Of a stretch of 64,000 bases of DNA, positions 9,670 to 23,969 are shown in pieces. The notes under the pieces are model-generated. The model had not been told where the DNA came from and did no database searches. It saw only the letters and a list, made by a program, of their open reading frames with translations. The stretch is from Megachile rotundata (Eukaryota; Arthropoda; Insecta; Hymenoptera; Megachilidae), in contig NW_027473614.1 of assembly GCF_050947335.1 (NCBI RefSeq), forward strand, positions 62,001 through 126,000, written 5' to 3'. A program made the translations under genes and the position numbers. Positions within the stretch are counted from its first letter, which is position 1, and the number at the start of each line of letters is the position of its first letter.

Positions 9670-11099
9670 TAGGTTATCCTATCTGCGCAGAATTCAACAC
9701 CACAATGAACAATTTTGCTCGTTTTGCACGAATTTTGCTCGTTTTGCACGAATTATGCTCATTTTCGCACGATTCAGCCTCTAATTCGCACATATCCGCT
9801 GTAATTCGCCTCTGTACTATCTAGTCATGTTAAGTTATCGTAACTGAGCACAATTCAACACCACAATGAACAATTTTGCTGGTTTTGAACGAATTATGCT
9901 CATTTTCGCACGATTCAGACTCTAATTCGCACATATCCGATGTAATTCGACTCTGTACTATCTAGTCATGTTAAGTTATCGTAACTGAGCACAATTCAAC
10001 ACCACAATGAACAATTTTGCTCGTTTTGGAAGAATTATGCTCATTTTCGCACGATTCAGCCTCTAATTCGCACATATCCGCTGTAATTCGACTCTGTACT
10101 ATCTAGTTATGTTAAGTTATCCTATCTGAGCACTATTCAACACCACAACGAACAATTTTGCTCGTTTTGCACGAATTATGCTCATTTTCGCACGATTCAG
10201 CCTCTAATTCGCACATATCCGCTGTAATTCGACTCTGTACTATCTAGTCATGTTAAGTTATCGTAACTGAGCACAATTCGACACCACAATGAACAATTTT
10301 GCTCGTTTTGAACGAATTATGCTCATTTTCGCACGATTCAGCCTCTAATTCGCACATATCCGCTGTAATTCGACTCTGTACTATCTAGTCATGTTAAGTT
10401 ATCGTAACTGAGCACAATTCAACACCACAATGAACAATTTTGCTCGTTTTGGAAGAATTATGCTCATTTTCGCACGATTCAGCCTCTAATTCGCACATAT
10501 CCGCTGTAATTCGACTCTGTACTATCTAGTTATGTTAAGTTATCCTATCTGAGCACAATTCAACACCACAACGAACAATTTTGCTCGTTTTGCACGAATT
10601 ATGCTCATTTTCGCACGATTCAGCCTCTAATTCGCACATATCCGCTGTAATTCGACTCTGTACTATCTAGTCATGTTAAGTTATCGTAGCTGAGCACAAT
10701 TCGACACCACAATGAACAATTTTGCTCGTTTTGAACGAATTATGCTCATTTTCGCACGATTCAGCCTCTAATTCGCACATATCCGCTGTAATTCGACTCT
10801 GTACTATCTAGTCATGTTAAGTTATCGTAACTGAGCACAATTCAACACCACAATGAACAATTTTGCTGGTTTTGAACGAATTATGCTCATTTTCGCACGA
10901 TTCAGCCTCTAATTCGCACATATCCGCTGTAATTCGACTCTGTACTATCTAGTCATGTTAAGTTATCGTAACTGAGCACAATTCAACACCACAATGAACA
11001 ATTTTGCTGGTTTTGAACGAATTATGCTCATTTTCGCACGATTCAGCCTCTAATTCGCACATATCCGCTGTAATTCGACTCTGTACTATCTAGTTATGT

Positions 11100-12831
11100 T
11101 AGGTTATCCTATCTGCGCAGAATTCAACACCACAATGAACAATTTTGCTCGTTTTGCACGAATTTTGCTCGTTTTGCACGAATTATGCTCATTTTCGCAC
11201 GATTCAGCCTCTAATTCGCACATATCCGCTGTAATTCGCCTCTGTACTATCTAGTCATGTTAAGTTATCGTAACTGAGCACAATTCAACACCACAATGAA
11301 CAATTTTGCTGGTTTTGAACGAATTATGCTCATTTTCGCACGATTCAGACTCTAATTCGCACATATCCGATGTAATTCGACTCTGTACTATCTAGTCATG
11401 TTAAGTTATCGTAACTGAGCACAATTCAACACCACAATGAACAATTTTGCTGGTTTTGAACGAATTATGCTCATTTTCGCACGATTCAGCCTCTAATTCG
11501 CACATATCCGCTGTAATTCGACTCTGTACTATCTAGTCATGTTAAGTTATCGTAACTGAGCACAATTCAACACCACAATGAACAATTTTGATCGTTTTGA
11601 ACGAATTATGCTCATTTTCGCACGATTCAGCCTCTAATTCGCACATATCCGCTGTAATTCGACTCTGTACTATCTAGTTATGTTAAGTTATCCTATCTGA
11701 GCACAATTCAACACCACAACGAACAATTTTGCTCGTTTTGCACGAATTATGCTCATTTTCGCACGATTCAGCCTCTAATTCGCACATATCCGCTGTAATT
11801 CGACTCTGTACTATCTAGACATGTTAAGTTATCGTAACTGAGCACAATTCAAAACCACAATGAACAATTTTGCTCGTTTTGAACGAATTATGTTCATTTT
11901 CGCACGATTCAGCCTCTAATTCGCACATATCCGCTGTAATTCGACTCTGTACTATCTAGTTATGTTAAGTTATCCTATCTGAGCACAATTCAACACCACA
12001 ATGAGCAATTTTGCTCGTTTTGCACGAATATTGCTCGTTTTGCACGAATTATGCTCATTTTCGCACGATTCAGCCTCTAATTCGCACATATCCGCTGTAA
12101 TTCGACTCTGTACTATCTAGTCATGTTAAGTTATCGTAACTGAGCACAATTCAACACCACAATGAACAATTTTGCTCGTTTTGAACGAATTATGCTCATT
12201 TTCGCACGATTCAGCCTCTAATTCGCACATATCCGCTGTAATTCGACTCTGTACTATCTAGTTATGTTAAGTTATCCTATCTGAGCACAATTCAACACCA
12301 CAACGAACAATTTTGCTCGTTTTGCACGAATTATGCTCATTTTCGCACGATTCAGCCTCTAATTCGCACATATCCGCTGTAATTCGACTCTGTACTATCT
12401 AGTCATGTTAAGTTATCGTAGCTGAGCACAATTCGACACCACAATGAACAATTTTGCTCGTTTTGAACGAATTATGCTCATTTTCGCACGATTCAGCCTC
12501 TAATTCGCACATATCCGCTGTAATTCGACTCTGTACTATCTAGTCATGTTAAGTTATCGTAACTGAGCACAATTCAACACCACAATGAACAATTTTGCTG
12601 GTTTTGAACGAATTATGCTCATTTTCGCACGATTCAGCCTCTAATTCGCACATATCCGCTGTAATTCGACTCTGTACTATCTAGTCATGTTAAGTTATCG
12701 TAACTGAGCACAATTCAACACCACAATGAACAATTTTGCTGGTTTTGAACGAATTATGCTCATTTTCGCACGATTCAGCCTCTAATTCGCACATATCCGC
12801 TGTAATTCGACTCTGTACTATCTAGTTATGT
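11100..12831 (+). repeat. 12-monomer higher-order unit (1,732 bp), copy 1
   Basis: It starts at 'taggttatcctatctgcgc' and ends just before the same motif at 12,832. It contains ten plain and two extended monomers. Markers in order are the extended monomer with 'gcgcagaattc', 'cagactc', 'gctgg', 'gatcg', 'caacgaac', 'caaaaccac...gttcat', extended 'atgagcaa', 'cgttttgaacg', 'caacgaac', 'cgtagctgag', 'gctgg' and 'gctgg'. Confidence 0.88.
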
Positions 12832-14563
12832 TAGGTTATCCTATCTGCGCAGAATTCAACACCACAATGAACAATTTTGCTCGTTTTGCACGAATTTTGC
12901 TCGTTTTGCACGAATTATGCTCATTTTCGCACGATTCAGCCTCTAATTCGCACATATCCGCTGTAATTCGCCTCTGTACTATCTAGTCATGTTAAGTTAT
13001 CGTAACTGAGCACAATTCAACACCACAATGAACAATTTTGCTGGTTTTGAACGAATTATGCTCATTTTCGCACGATTCAGACTCTAATTCGCACATATCC
13101 GATGTAATTCGACTCTGTACTATCTAGTCATGTTAAGTTATCGTAACTGAGCACAATTCAACACCACAATGAACAATTTTGCTGGTTTTGAACGAATTAT
13201 GCTCATTTTCGCACGATTCAGCCTCTAATTCGCACATATCCGCTGTAATTCGACTCTGTACTATCTAGTCATGTTAAGTTATCGTAACTGAGCACAATTC
13301 AACACCACAATGAACAATTTTGATCGTTTTGAACGAATTATGCTCATTTTCGCACGATTCAGCCTCTAATTCGCACATATCCGCTGTAATTCGACTCTGT
13401 ACTATCTAGTTATGTTAAGTTATCCTATCTGAGCACAATTCAACACCACAACGAACAATTTTGCTCGTTTTGCACGAATTATGCTCATTTTCGCACGATT
13501 CAGCCTCTAATTCGCACATATCCGCTGTAATTCGACTCTGTACTATCTAGACATGTTAAGTTATCGTAACTGAGCACAATTCAAAACCACAATGAACAAT
13601 TTTGCTCGTTTTGAACGAATTATGTTCATTTTCGCACGATTCAGCCTCTAATTCGCACATATCCGCTGTAATTCGACTCTGTACTATCTAGTTATGTTAA
13701 GTTATCCTATCTGAGCACAATTCAACACCACAATGAGCAATTTTGCTCGTTTTGCACGAATATTGCTCGTTTTGCACGAATTATGCTCATTTTCGCACGA
13801 TTCAGCCTCTAATTCGCACATATCCGCTGTAATTCGACTCTGTACTATCTAGTCATGTTAAGTTATCGTAACTGAGCACAATTCAACACCACAATGAACA
13901 ATTTTGCTCGTTTTGAACGAATTATGCTCATTTTCGCACGATTCAGCCTCTAATTCGCACATATCCGCTGTAATTCGACTCTGTACTATCTAGTCATTTT
14001 AAGTTATCGTAACTGAGCACAATTCAACAGCACAATGAACAATTTTGCTGGTTTTGAACGAATTATGCTGATTTTCGCACGATTCAGCCTCTAATTCGCA
14101 CATATCCGCTGTAATTCGACTCTGTACTATCTAGTCATGTTAAGTTATCGTAACTGAGCACAATTCGACACCACAATGAACAATTTTGCTCGTTTTGAAC
14201 GAATTATGCTCATTTTCGCACGATTCAGCCTCTAATTCGCACATATCCGCTGTAATTCGACTCTGTACTATCTAGTCATGTTAAGTTATCGTAACTGAGC
14301 ACAATTCAACACCACAATGAACAATTTTGCTGGTTTTGAACGAATTATGCTCATTTTCGCACGATTCAGCCTCTAATTCGCACATATCCGCTGTAATTCG
14401 ACTCTGTACTATCTAGTCATGTTAAGTTATCGTAACTGAGCACAATTCAACACCACAATGAACAATTTTGCTGGTTTTGAACGAATTATGCTCATTTTCG
14501 CACGATTCAGCCTCTAATTCGCACATATCCGCTGTAATTCGACTCTGTACTATCTAGTTATGT
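12832..14563 (+). repeat. 12-monomer higher-order unit (1,732 bp), copy 2
   Basis: It has the same length as copy 1 and the first eight monomers carry the same markers. The ninth differs ('aacagcac...gctgatttt' instead of 'caacgaac'). The next motif, at 14,564, is the 'ctgagcag' form rather than 'ctgcgcag'. A monomer-sized gene-conversion patch or exchange in the back third is the simplest explanation. Confidence 0.85.
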
Positions 14564-16597
14564 TAGGTTATCCTATCTGAGCAGAATTCAACACCACAAT
14601 GAACAATTTTGCTCGTTTTGCACGAATTTTGCTCGTTTTGCACGAATTATGCTCATTTTCGCACGATTCAGCCTCTAATTCGCACATATCCGCTGTAATT
14701 CGCCTCTGTACTATCTAGTCATGTTAAGTTATCGTAACTGAGCACAATTCAACACCACAATGAACAATTTTGCTCGTTTTGGAAGAATTATGCTCATTTT
14801 CGCACGATTCAGCCTCTAATTCGCACATATCCGCTGTAATTCGACTCTGTACTATCTAGTTATGTTAAGTTATCCTATCTGAGCACTATTCAACACCACA
14901 ACGAACAATTTTGCTCGTTTTGCACGAATTATGCTCATTTTCGCACGATTCAGCCTCTAATTCGCACATATCCGCTGTAATTCGACTCTGTACTATCTAG
15001 TCATGTTAAGTTATCGTAACTGAGCACAATTCGACACCACAATGAACAATTTTGCTCGTTTTGAACGAATTATGCTCATTTTCGCACGATTCAGCCTCTA
15101 ATTCGCACATATCCGCTGTAATTCGACTCTGTACTATCTAGTCATGTTAAGTTATCGTAACTGAGCACAATTCAACACCACAATGAACAATTTTGCTGGT
15201 TTTGAACGAATTATGCTCATTTTCGCACGATTCAGCCTCTAATTCGCACATATCCGCTGTAATTCGACTCTGTACTATCTAGTCATGTTAAGTTATCGTA
15301 ACTGAGCACAATTCAACACCACAATGAACAATTTTGATCGTTTTGAACGAATTATGCTCATTTTCGCACGATTCAGCCTCTAATTCGCACATATCCGCTG
15401 TAATTCGACTCTGTACTATCTAGTTATGTTAAGTTATCCTATCTGAGCACAATTCAACACCACAACGAACAATTTTGCTCGTTTTGCACGAATTATGCTC
15501 ATTTTCGCACGATTCAGCCTCTAATTCGCACATATCCGCTGTAATTCGACTCTGTACTATCTAGACATGTTAAGTTATCGTAACTGAGCACAATTCAACA
15601 CCACAATGAACAATTTTGCTCGTTTTGAACGAATTATGTTCATTTTCGCACGATTCAGCCTCTAATTCGCACATATCCGCTGTAATTCGACTCTGTACTA
15701 TCTAGTTATGTTAAGTTATCCTATCTGAGCACAATTCAACACCACAATGAGCAATTTTGCTCGTTTTGCACGAATATTGCTCGTTTTGCACGAATTATGC
15801 TCATTTTCGCACGATTCAGCCTCTAATTCGCACATATCCGCTGTAATTCGACTCTGTACTATCTAGTCATGTTAAGTTATCGTAACTGAGCACAATTCAA
15901 CACCACAATGAACAATTTTGCTCGTTTTGAACGAATTATGCTCATTTTCGCACGATTCAGCCTCTAATTCGCACATATCCGCTGTAATTCGACTCTGTAC
16001 TATCTAGTTATGTTAGGTTATCCTATCTGAGCACAATTCAACACCACAATGAACAATTTTGCTCGTTTTGCACGAATTTTGCTCGTTTTGCACGAATTAT
16101 GCTCATTTTCGCACGATTCAGCCTCTAATTCGCACATATCCGCTGTAATTCGACTCTGTACTATCTAGTTATGTTAAGTTATCCTATCTGAGCACAATTC
16201 AACACCACAACGAACAATTTTGCTCGTTTTGCACGAATTATGCTCATTTTCGCACGATTCAGCCTCTAATTCGCACATATCCGCTGTAATTCGACTCTGT
16301 ACTATCTAGTCATGTTAAGTTATCGTAACTGAGCACAATTCGACACCACAATGAACAATTTTGCTGGTTTTGAACGAATTATGCTCATTTTCGCACGATT
16401 CAGCCTCTAATTCGCACATATCCGCTGTAATTCGACTCTGTACTATCTAGTCATGTTAAGTTATCGTAACTGAGCACAATTCAACACCACAATGAACAAT
16501 TTTGCTGGTTTTGAACGAATTATGCTCATTTTCGCACGATTCAGCCTCTAATTCGCACATATCCGCTGTAATTCGACTCTGTACTATCTAGTCATGT

Positions 16598-19107
16598 TAA
16601 GTTATCGTAACTGAGCACAATTCAACACCACAATGAACAATTTTGCTCGTTTTGCACGAATTATGCTCATTTTCGCACGATTCAGCCTCTAATTCGCACA
16701 TATCCGATGTAATTCGACTCTGTACTATCTAGTCATGTTAAGTTATCGTAACTGAGCACAATTCAACACCACAATGAACAATTTTGCTCGTTTTGGAAGA
16801 ATTATGCTCATTTTCGCACGATTCAGCCTCTAATTCGCACATATCCGCTGTAATTCGACTCTGTACTATCCAGTTATGTTAAGTTATCCTATCTGAGCAC
16901 AATTCAACACCACAATGAACAATTTTGCTCGTTTTGCACGAATTATGTTCATTTTCGCACGATTCAGCCTCTAATTCGCACATATCCGCTGTAATTCGAC
17001 TCTGTACTATCTAGTCATGTTAAGTTATCGTAACTGAGCACAATTCAACAGCACAATGAACAATTTTGCTGGTTTTGAACGAATTATGCTCATTTTCGCA
17101 CAATTCAGCCTCTAATTCGCACATATCCGCTGTAATTCGACTATGTACTATCTAGTCATGTTAAGTTATCGTAACTGAGCACAATTCAACACCACAATGA
17201 ACAATTTTGCTCGTTTTGCACGAATTATGCTCATTTTCGCACGATTCAGCCTCTAATTCGCACATATCCGATGTAATTCGACTCTGTACTATCTAGTCAT
17301 GTTAAGTTATCGTAACTGAGCACAATTCAATACCACAATGAACAATTTTGCTCGTTTTGGAAGAATTATGCTCATTTTCGCACGATTCAGCCTCTAATTC
17401 GCACATATCCGCTGTAATTCGACTCTGTACTATCTAGTTATGTTAAGTTATCCTATCTGAGCACAATTCAACACCACAATGAACAATTTTGCTCGTTTTG
17501 CACGAATTTTGCTCGTTTTGCACGAATTATGCTCATTTTCGCACGATTCAGCCTCTAATTCGCACATATCCGCTATAATTCGACTCTGTACTATCTAGTC
17601 ATGTTAAGTTATCCTATCTGAGCACAATTCAACACCACAACGAACAATTTTGCTCGTTTTGCACGAATTATGCTCATTTTCGCACGATTCAGCCTCTAAT
17701 TCGCACATATCCGCTGTAATTCGACTCTGTACTATCTAGTCATGTTAAGTTATCGTAACTGAGCACAATTCAGCACCACAATGAACAATTTTGCTCGTTT
17801 TGAACGAATTATGCTCATTTTCGCACGATTCAGCCTCTAATTCGCACATATCCGCTGTAATTCGACTCTGTACTATCTAGTCATGTTAAGTTATCGTAAC
17901 TGAGCACAATTCAACACCACAATGAACAATTTTGCTGGTTTTGAACGAATTATGCTCATTTTCGCACGATTCAGCCTCTAATTCGCATATATCCGCTGTA
18001 ATTCGACTCTGTACTATCTAGTTATGTTAAGTTATCCTATCTGAGCACAATTCAACACCACAACGAACAATTTTGCTCGTTTTGCACGAATTATGCTCAT
18101 TTTCGCACGATTCAGCCTCTAATTCGCACATATCCGCTGTAATTCGACTCTGTACTATCTAGTCATGTTAAGTTATCGTAACTGAGCACAATTCAACACC
18201 ACAATGTTCAATTTTGATCGTTTTGAACGAATTATGCTCATTTTCGCACGATTCAGCCTCTAATTCGCACATATCCGCTGTAATTCGACTCTGTACTATC
18301 TAGTTATGTTAAGTTATCCTATCTGAGCACAATTCATCACCACAACGAACAATTTTGCTCGTTTTGAACGAATTATGCTGATTTTCGCACGATTCAGCCT
18401 CTAATTCGCACATATCCGCTGTAATTCGACTCTGTACTATCTAGTCATGTTAAGTTATCGTAACTGAGCACAATTCAACACCACAATGAACAATTTTGCT
18501 CGTTTTGCACGAATTATGCTCATTTTCGCACGATTCAGCCTCTAATTCGCACATATCCGATGTAATTCGACTCTGTACTATCTAGTCATGTTAAGTTATC
18601 GTAACTGAGCACAATTCAACACCACAATGAACAATTTTGCTCGTTTTGGAAGAATTATGCTCATTTTCGCACGATTCAGCCTCTAATTCGCACATATCCG
18701 CTGTAATTCGACTCTGTACTATCTAGTTATGTTAAGTTATCCTATCTGAGCACAATTCAACACCACAATGAACAATTTTGCTCGTTTTGCACGAATTATG
18801 TTCATTTTCGCACGATTCAGCCTCTAATTCGCACATATCCGCTGTAATTCGACTCTGTACTATCTAGTCATGTTAAGTTATCGTAACTGAGCACAATTCA
18901 ACAGCACAATGAACAATTTTGCTGGTTTTGAACGAATTATGCTCATTTTCGCACAATTCAGCCTCTAATTCGCACATATCCGCTGTAATTCGACTATGTA
19001 CTATCTAGTCATGTTAAGTTATCGTAACTGAGCACAATTCAACACCACAATGAACAATTTTGCTCGTTTTGCACGAATTATGCTCATTTTCGCACGATTC
19101 AGCCTCT
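16598..19107 (+). repeat. 2.5-kb segment repeated at 61,491-64,000
   Basis: The offset is exactly 44,893 bp at three separate markers: 'atccagtt' (16,868/61,761), 'aatacc' (17,331/62,224) and 'gttcaatttt' (18,206/63,099). I found about six substitutions and no length change in about 2.5 kb. Within the segment, the first six monomers recur 1,853 bp later (13 monomers plus one 20-bp unit). The same 1,853-bp period is seen in the partner (61,761 to 63,614). The match runs to the end of the window and probably continues. Confidence 0.88.
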
Positions 19108-20001
19108 AATTCGCACATATCCGATGTAATTCGACTCTGTACTATCTAGTCATGTTAAGTTATCGTAACTGAGCACAATTCAATACCACAATGAACAATT
19201 TTGCTCGTTTTGGAAGAATTATGCTCATTTTCGCACGATTCAGCCTCTAATTCGCACATATCCGCTGTAATTCGACTCTGTACTATCTAGTTATGTTAAG
19301 TTATCCTATCTGAGCACAATTCAACACCACAACGAACAATTTTGCTCGTTTTGCACGAATTATGCTCATTTTCGCACGATTCAGCCTCTAATTCGCACAT
19401 ATCCGCTGTAATTCGACTCTGTACTATCTAGTCATGTTAAGTTATCGTAACTGAGCACAATTCAGCACCACAATGAACAATTTTGCTCGTTTTGAACGAA
19501 TTATGCTCATTTTCGCACGATTCAGCCTCTAATTCGCACATATCCGCTGTAATTCGACTCTGTACTATCTAGTCATGTTAAGTTATCGTAACTGAGCACA
19601 ATTCAACAGCACAATGAACAATTTTGCTGGTTTTGAACGAATTATGCTGATTTTCGCACGATTCAGCCTCTAATTCGCACATATCCGCTGTAATTCGACT
19701 CTGTACTATCTAGTCATGTTAAGTTATCGTAACTGAGCACAATTCAACACCACAATGAACAATTTTGCTCGTTTTGAACGAATTATGCTCATTTTCGCAC
19801 GATTCAGCCTCTAATTCGCACATATCCGCTGTAATTCGACTCTGTATTATCTAGTTATGTTAAGTTATCCTATCTGAGCACAATTCAACACCACAACGAA
19901 CAATTTTGCTCGTTTTGCACGAATTATGCTCATTTTCGCACGATTCAGCCTCTAATTCGCACATATCCGCTGTAATTCGACTCTGTACTATCTAGTCATG
20001 T

Positions 20002-21270
20002 TAAGTTATCGTAACTGAGCACAATTCAACACCACAATGAACAATTTTGCTGGTTTTGAACGAATTATGCTCATTTTCGCACGATTCAGCCTCTAATTCG
20101 CACATATCCGCTGTAATTCGACTCTGTACTATCTAGTCATGTTAAGTTATCGTAACTGAGCACAATTCAACACCACAATGAACAATTTTGCTGGTTTTGA
20201 ACGAATTATGCTCATTTTCGCACGATTCAGCCTCTAATTCGCACATATCCGCTGTAATTCGACTCAGTACAATCTAGTTATGTTAAGTTATCCTATCTGA
20301 GCACAATTCAACACCACAACGAACAATTTTGCTCGTTTTGCACGAATTATGCTCATTTTCGCACGATTCAGCCTCTAATTCGCACATATCCGCTGTAATT
20401 CGACTCTGTACTATCTAGACATGATAAGTTATCGTAACTGAGCACAATTCAACACCACAATGAACAATTTTGCTGGTTTTGAACGAATTATGCTCATTTT
20501 CGCACGATTCAGCCTCTAATTCGCACATATCCGCTGTAATTCGACTCTGTACTATCTAGTCATGTTAAGTTATCGTAACTGAGCACAATTCAACACCACA
20601 ATGAACAATTTTGCTGGTTTTGTACGAATTATGCTCATTTTCGCACGATTCAGCCTCTAATTCGCACATATCCGCTGTAATTCGACTCTGTACTATCTAG
20701 TTATGTTAAGTTATCCTATCTGAGCACAATTCAACACCACAACGAACAATTTTGCTCGTTTTGCACGAATTATGCTCATTTTCGCACGATTCAGCCTCTA
20801 ATTCGCACATATCCGCTGTAATTCGACTCTGTACTATCTAGACATGTTAAGTTGTCGTAACTGAGCACAATTCAACACCACAATGAACAATTTTGCTGGT
20901 TTTGAACGAATTATGCTCATTTTCGCACGATTCAGCCTCTAATTCGCACATATCCGCTGGAATTCGACTCTGTACTATCTAGTCATGTTAAGTTATCGTA
21001 ACTGAGCACAATTCAACACCACAATGAACAATTTTGCTGGTTTTGAACGAATTATGCTCATTTTCGCACGATTCAGCCTCTAACTCGCACATATCCGCTG
21101 TAATTCGACTCTGTACTATCTAGTTATGTTAAGTTATCCTATCTGAGCACAATTCAACACCACAACGAACAATTTTGCTCGTTTTGCACGAATTATGCTC
21201 ATTTTCGCACGATTCAGCCTCTAATTCGCACATATCCGCTGTAATTCGACTCTGTACTATCTAGTCATGT
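20002..21270 (+). repeat. 3-monomer higher-order unit (423 bp), three copies
   Basis: The pattern 'gctgg', 'gctgg', 'caacgaac' repeats at 20,002, 20,425 and 20,848, a constant 423 bp. Copies two and three begin after a 'tagacatg' junction, copy one after 'tagtcatg'. Each copy has its own substitutions, for example 'catgataag' and 'ttgtacg' in copy two and 'ttgtcgtaac', 'gctggaattcg' and 'ctaactcg' in copy three. This is the shortest regular higher-order period I can see here. Confidence 0.75.
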
Positions 21271-22136
21271 TAAGTTATCGTAACTGAGCACAATTCAACA
21301 CCACAATGAACAATTTTGCTGGTTTTGAACGAATTATGCTCATTTTCTCACGATTCAGCCTCTAATTCGCACATATCCGCTGTAATTCGACTCTGTACTA
21401 TCTAGTTATGTTAAGTTATCCTATCTGAGCACAATTCAACACCACAATGAACAATTTTGCTCGTTTTGCACGAATTTTGCTCGTTTTGCACGAATTATGC
21501 TCATTTTCGCACGATTCAGCCTCTAATTCGCACATATCCGCTGTAATTCGACTCTGTACTATCTAGTTATGTTAAGTTATCCTATCTGAGCACAATTCAA
21601 CACCACAACGAACAATTTTGCTCGTTTTGCACGAATTATGCTCATTTTCGCACGATTCAGCCTCTAATTCGCACATATCCGCTGTAATTCGACTCTGTAC
21701 TATCTAGACATGTTAATTTATCGTAACTGAGCACAATTCAACACCACAATGAACAATTTTGCTGGTTTTGAACGAATTATGCTCATTTTCGCACGATTCA
21801 GCCTCTAATTCGCACATATCCGCTGTAATTCGACTCGGTACTATCTAGACATGTTAAGTTATCGTAACTGAGCACAACTCAACACCACAATGAACAATTT
21901 TGCTGGTTTTGAACGAATTATGCTCATTTTCGCACGATTCAGCCTCTAATTCGCACATATCCGCTGTAATTCGACTCTGTACTATCTAGTCATGTTAAGT
22001 TATCGTAACTGAGCACAATTCAACACCACAATGAACAATTTTGCTCGTTTCGAACGAATTATGCTCATTTTCGCACGATTCAGCCTCTAATTCGCACATA
22101 TCCGCTGTAATTCGACTCTGTACTATCTAGTCATGT

Positions 22137-23969
22137 TAAGTTATCGTAACTGAGCACAATTCAACAGCACAATGAACAATTTTGCTGGTTTTGAACGAAT
22201 TATGCTCATTTTCGAACGATTCAGCCTCTAATTCGCACATATCCGCTGTAATTCGACTCTGTACTATCTAGTTATGTTAAGTTATCCTATCTGAGCACAA
22301 TTCAACACCACAACGAACAATTTTGCTCGTTTTGCACGAATTATGCTCATTTTCGCACGATTCAGCCTCTAATTCGCACATATCCGCTGTAATTCGACTC
22401 TGTACTATCTAGTCATGTTAAGTTATCGTAACTGAGCACAATTCAACACCACAATGAACAATTTTGCTGGTTTTGAACGAATTATGCTCATTTTCGCACG
22501 ATTCAGCCTCTAATTCGCACATATCCGCTGTAATTCGACTCTGTACTATCTAGTCATGTTAAGTTATCGTAACTGAGCACAATTCAACACCACAATGAAC
22601 AATTTTGCTGGTTTTGAACGAATTATGCTCATTTTCGCACGATTCAGCCTCTAATTCGCACATATCCGCTGTAATTCGACTCAGTACAATCTAGTTATGT
22701 TAAGTTATCCTATCTGAGCACAATTCAACACCACAACGAACAATTTTGCTCGTTTTGCACGAATTATGCTCATTTTCGCACGATTCAGCCTCTAATTCGC
22801 ACATATCCGATGTAATTCGACTCTGTACTATCTAGTCATGTTAAGTTATCGTAACTGAGCACAATTCAACACCACAATGAACAATTTTGCTCGTTTTGGA
22901 AGAATTATGCTCATTTTCGCACGATTCAGCCTCTAATTCGCACATATCCGCTGTAATTCGACTCTGTACTATCTAGTCATGTTAAGTTATCGTAACTGAG
23001 CACAATTCAACACCACAATGAACAATTTTGCTGGTTTTGAACGAATTATGCTCATTTTCGCACGATTCAGCCTCTAATTCGCACATATCCGCTGTAATTC
23101 GACTCTGTACTATCTAGTCATGTTAAGTTATCGTAACTGAGCACAATTCAACAGCACAATGAACAATTTTGCTGGTTTTGAACGAATTATGCTCATTTTC
23201 GAACGATTCAGCCTCTAATTCGCACATATCCGCTGTAATTCGACTCTGTACTATCTAGTTATGTTAAGTTATCCTATCTGAGCACAATTCAACACCACAA
23301 CGAACAATTTTGCTCGTTTTGCACGAATTATGCTCATTTTCGCACGATTCAGCCTCTAATTCGCACATATCCGCTGTAATTCGACTCTGTACTATCTAGT
23401 CATGTTAAGTTATCGTAACTGAGCACAATTCAACACCACAATGAACAATTTTGCTGGTTTTGAACGAATTATGCTCATTTTCGCACGATTCAGCCTCTAA
23501 TTCGCACATATCCGCTGTAATTCGACTCTGTACTATCTAGTCATGTTAAGTTATCGTAACTGAGCACAATTCAACACCACAATGAACAATTTTGCTGGTT
23601 TTGAACGAATTATGCTCATTTTCGCACGATTCAGCCTCTAATTCGCACATATCCGCTGTAATTCGACTCAGTACAATCTAGTTATGTTAAGTTATCCTAT
23701 CTGAGCACAATTCAACACCACAACGAACAATTTTGCTCGTTTTGCACGAATTATGCTCATTTTCGCACGATTCAGCCTCTAATTCGCACATATCCGATGT
23801 AATTCGACTCTGTACTATCTAGTCATGTTAAGTTATCGTAACTGAGCACAATTCAACACCACAATGAACAATTTTGCTCGTTTTGGAAGAATTATGCTCA
23901 TTTTCGCACGATTCAGCCTCTAATTCGCACATATCCGCTGTAATTCGACTCTGTACTATCTAGTTATGT
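22137..23969 (+). repeat. 7-monomer tandem unit (987 bp), two copies
   Basis: Copy one is 22,137-23,123. Copy two is 23,124-23,969 and is cut after six monomers. The order is 'aacagcac/ttcgaacg', 'caacgaac', 'gctgg', 'gctgg/actcagtacaat', 'caacgaac/gatgtaa', 'ggaag', 'gctgg'. The marker 'cagtacaat' lies at 22,682 and 23,669, exactly 987 bp apart. A related partial copy is at 25,279-25,850. Confidence 0.85.

Noticed and set aside
17331..19183. A continuous 13-monomer (1,853 bp) higher-order array
   Set aside because: Only the first six monomers recur at 1,853 bp. After about 17,460 the copies differ (extended 'gctataa' monomer against 'caacgaac'), so I describe it as an internal partial repeat.
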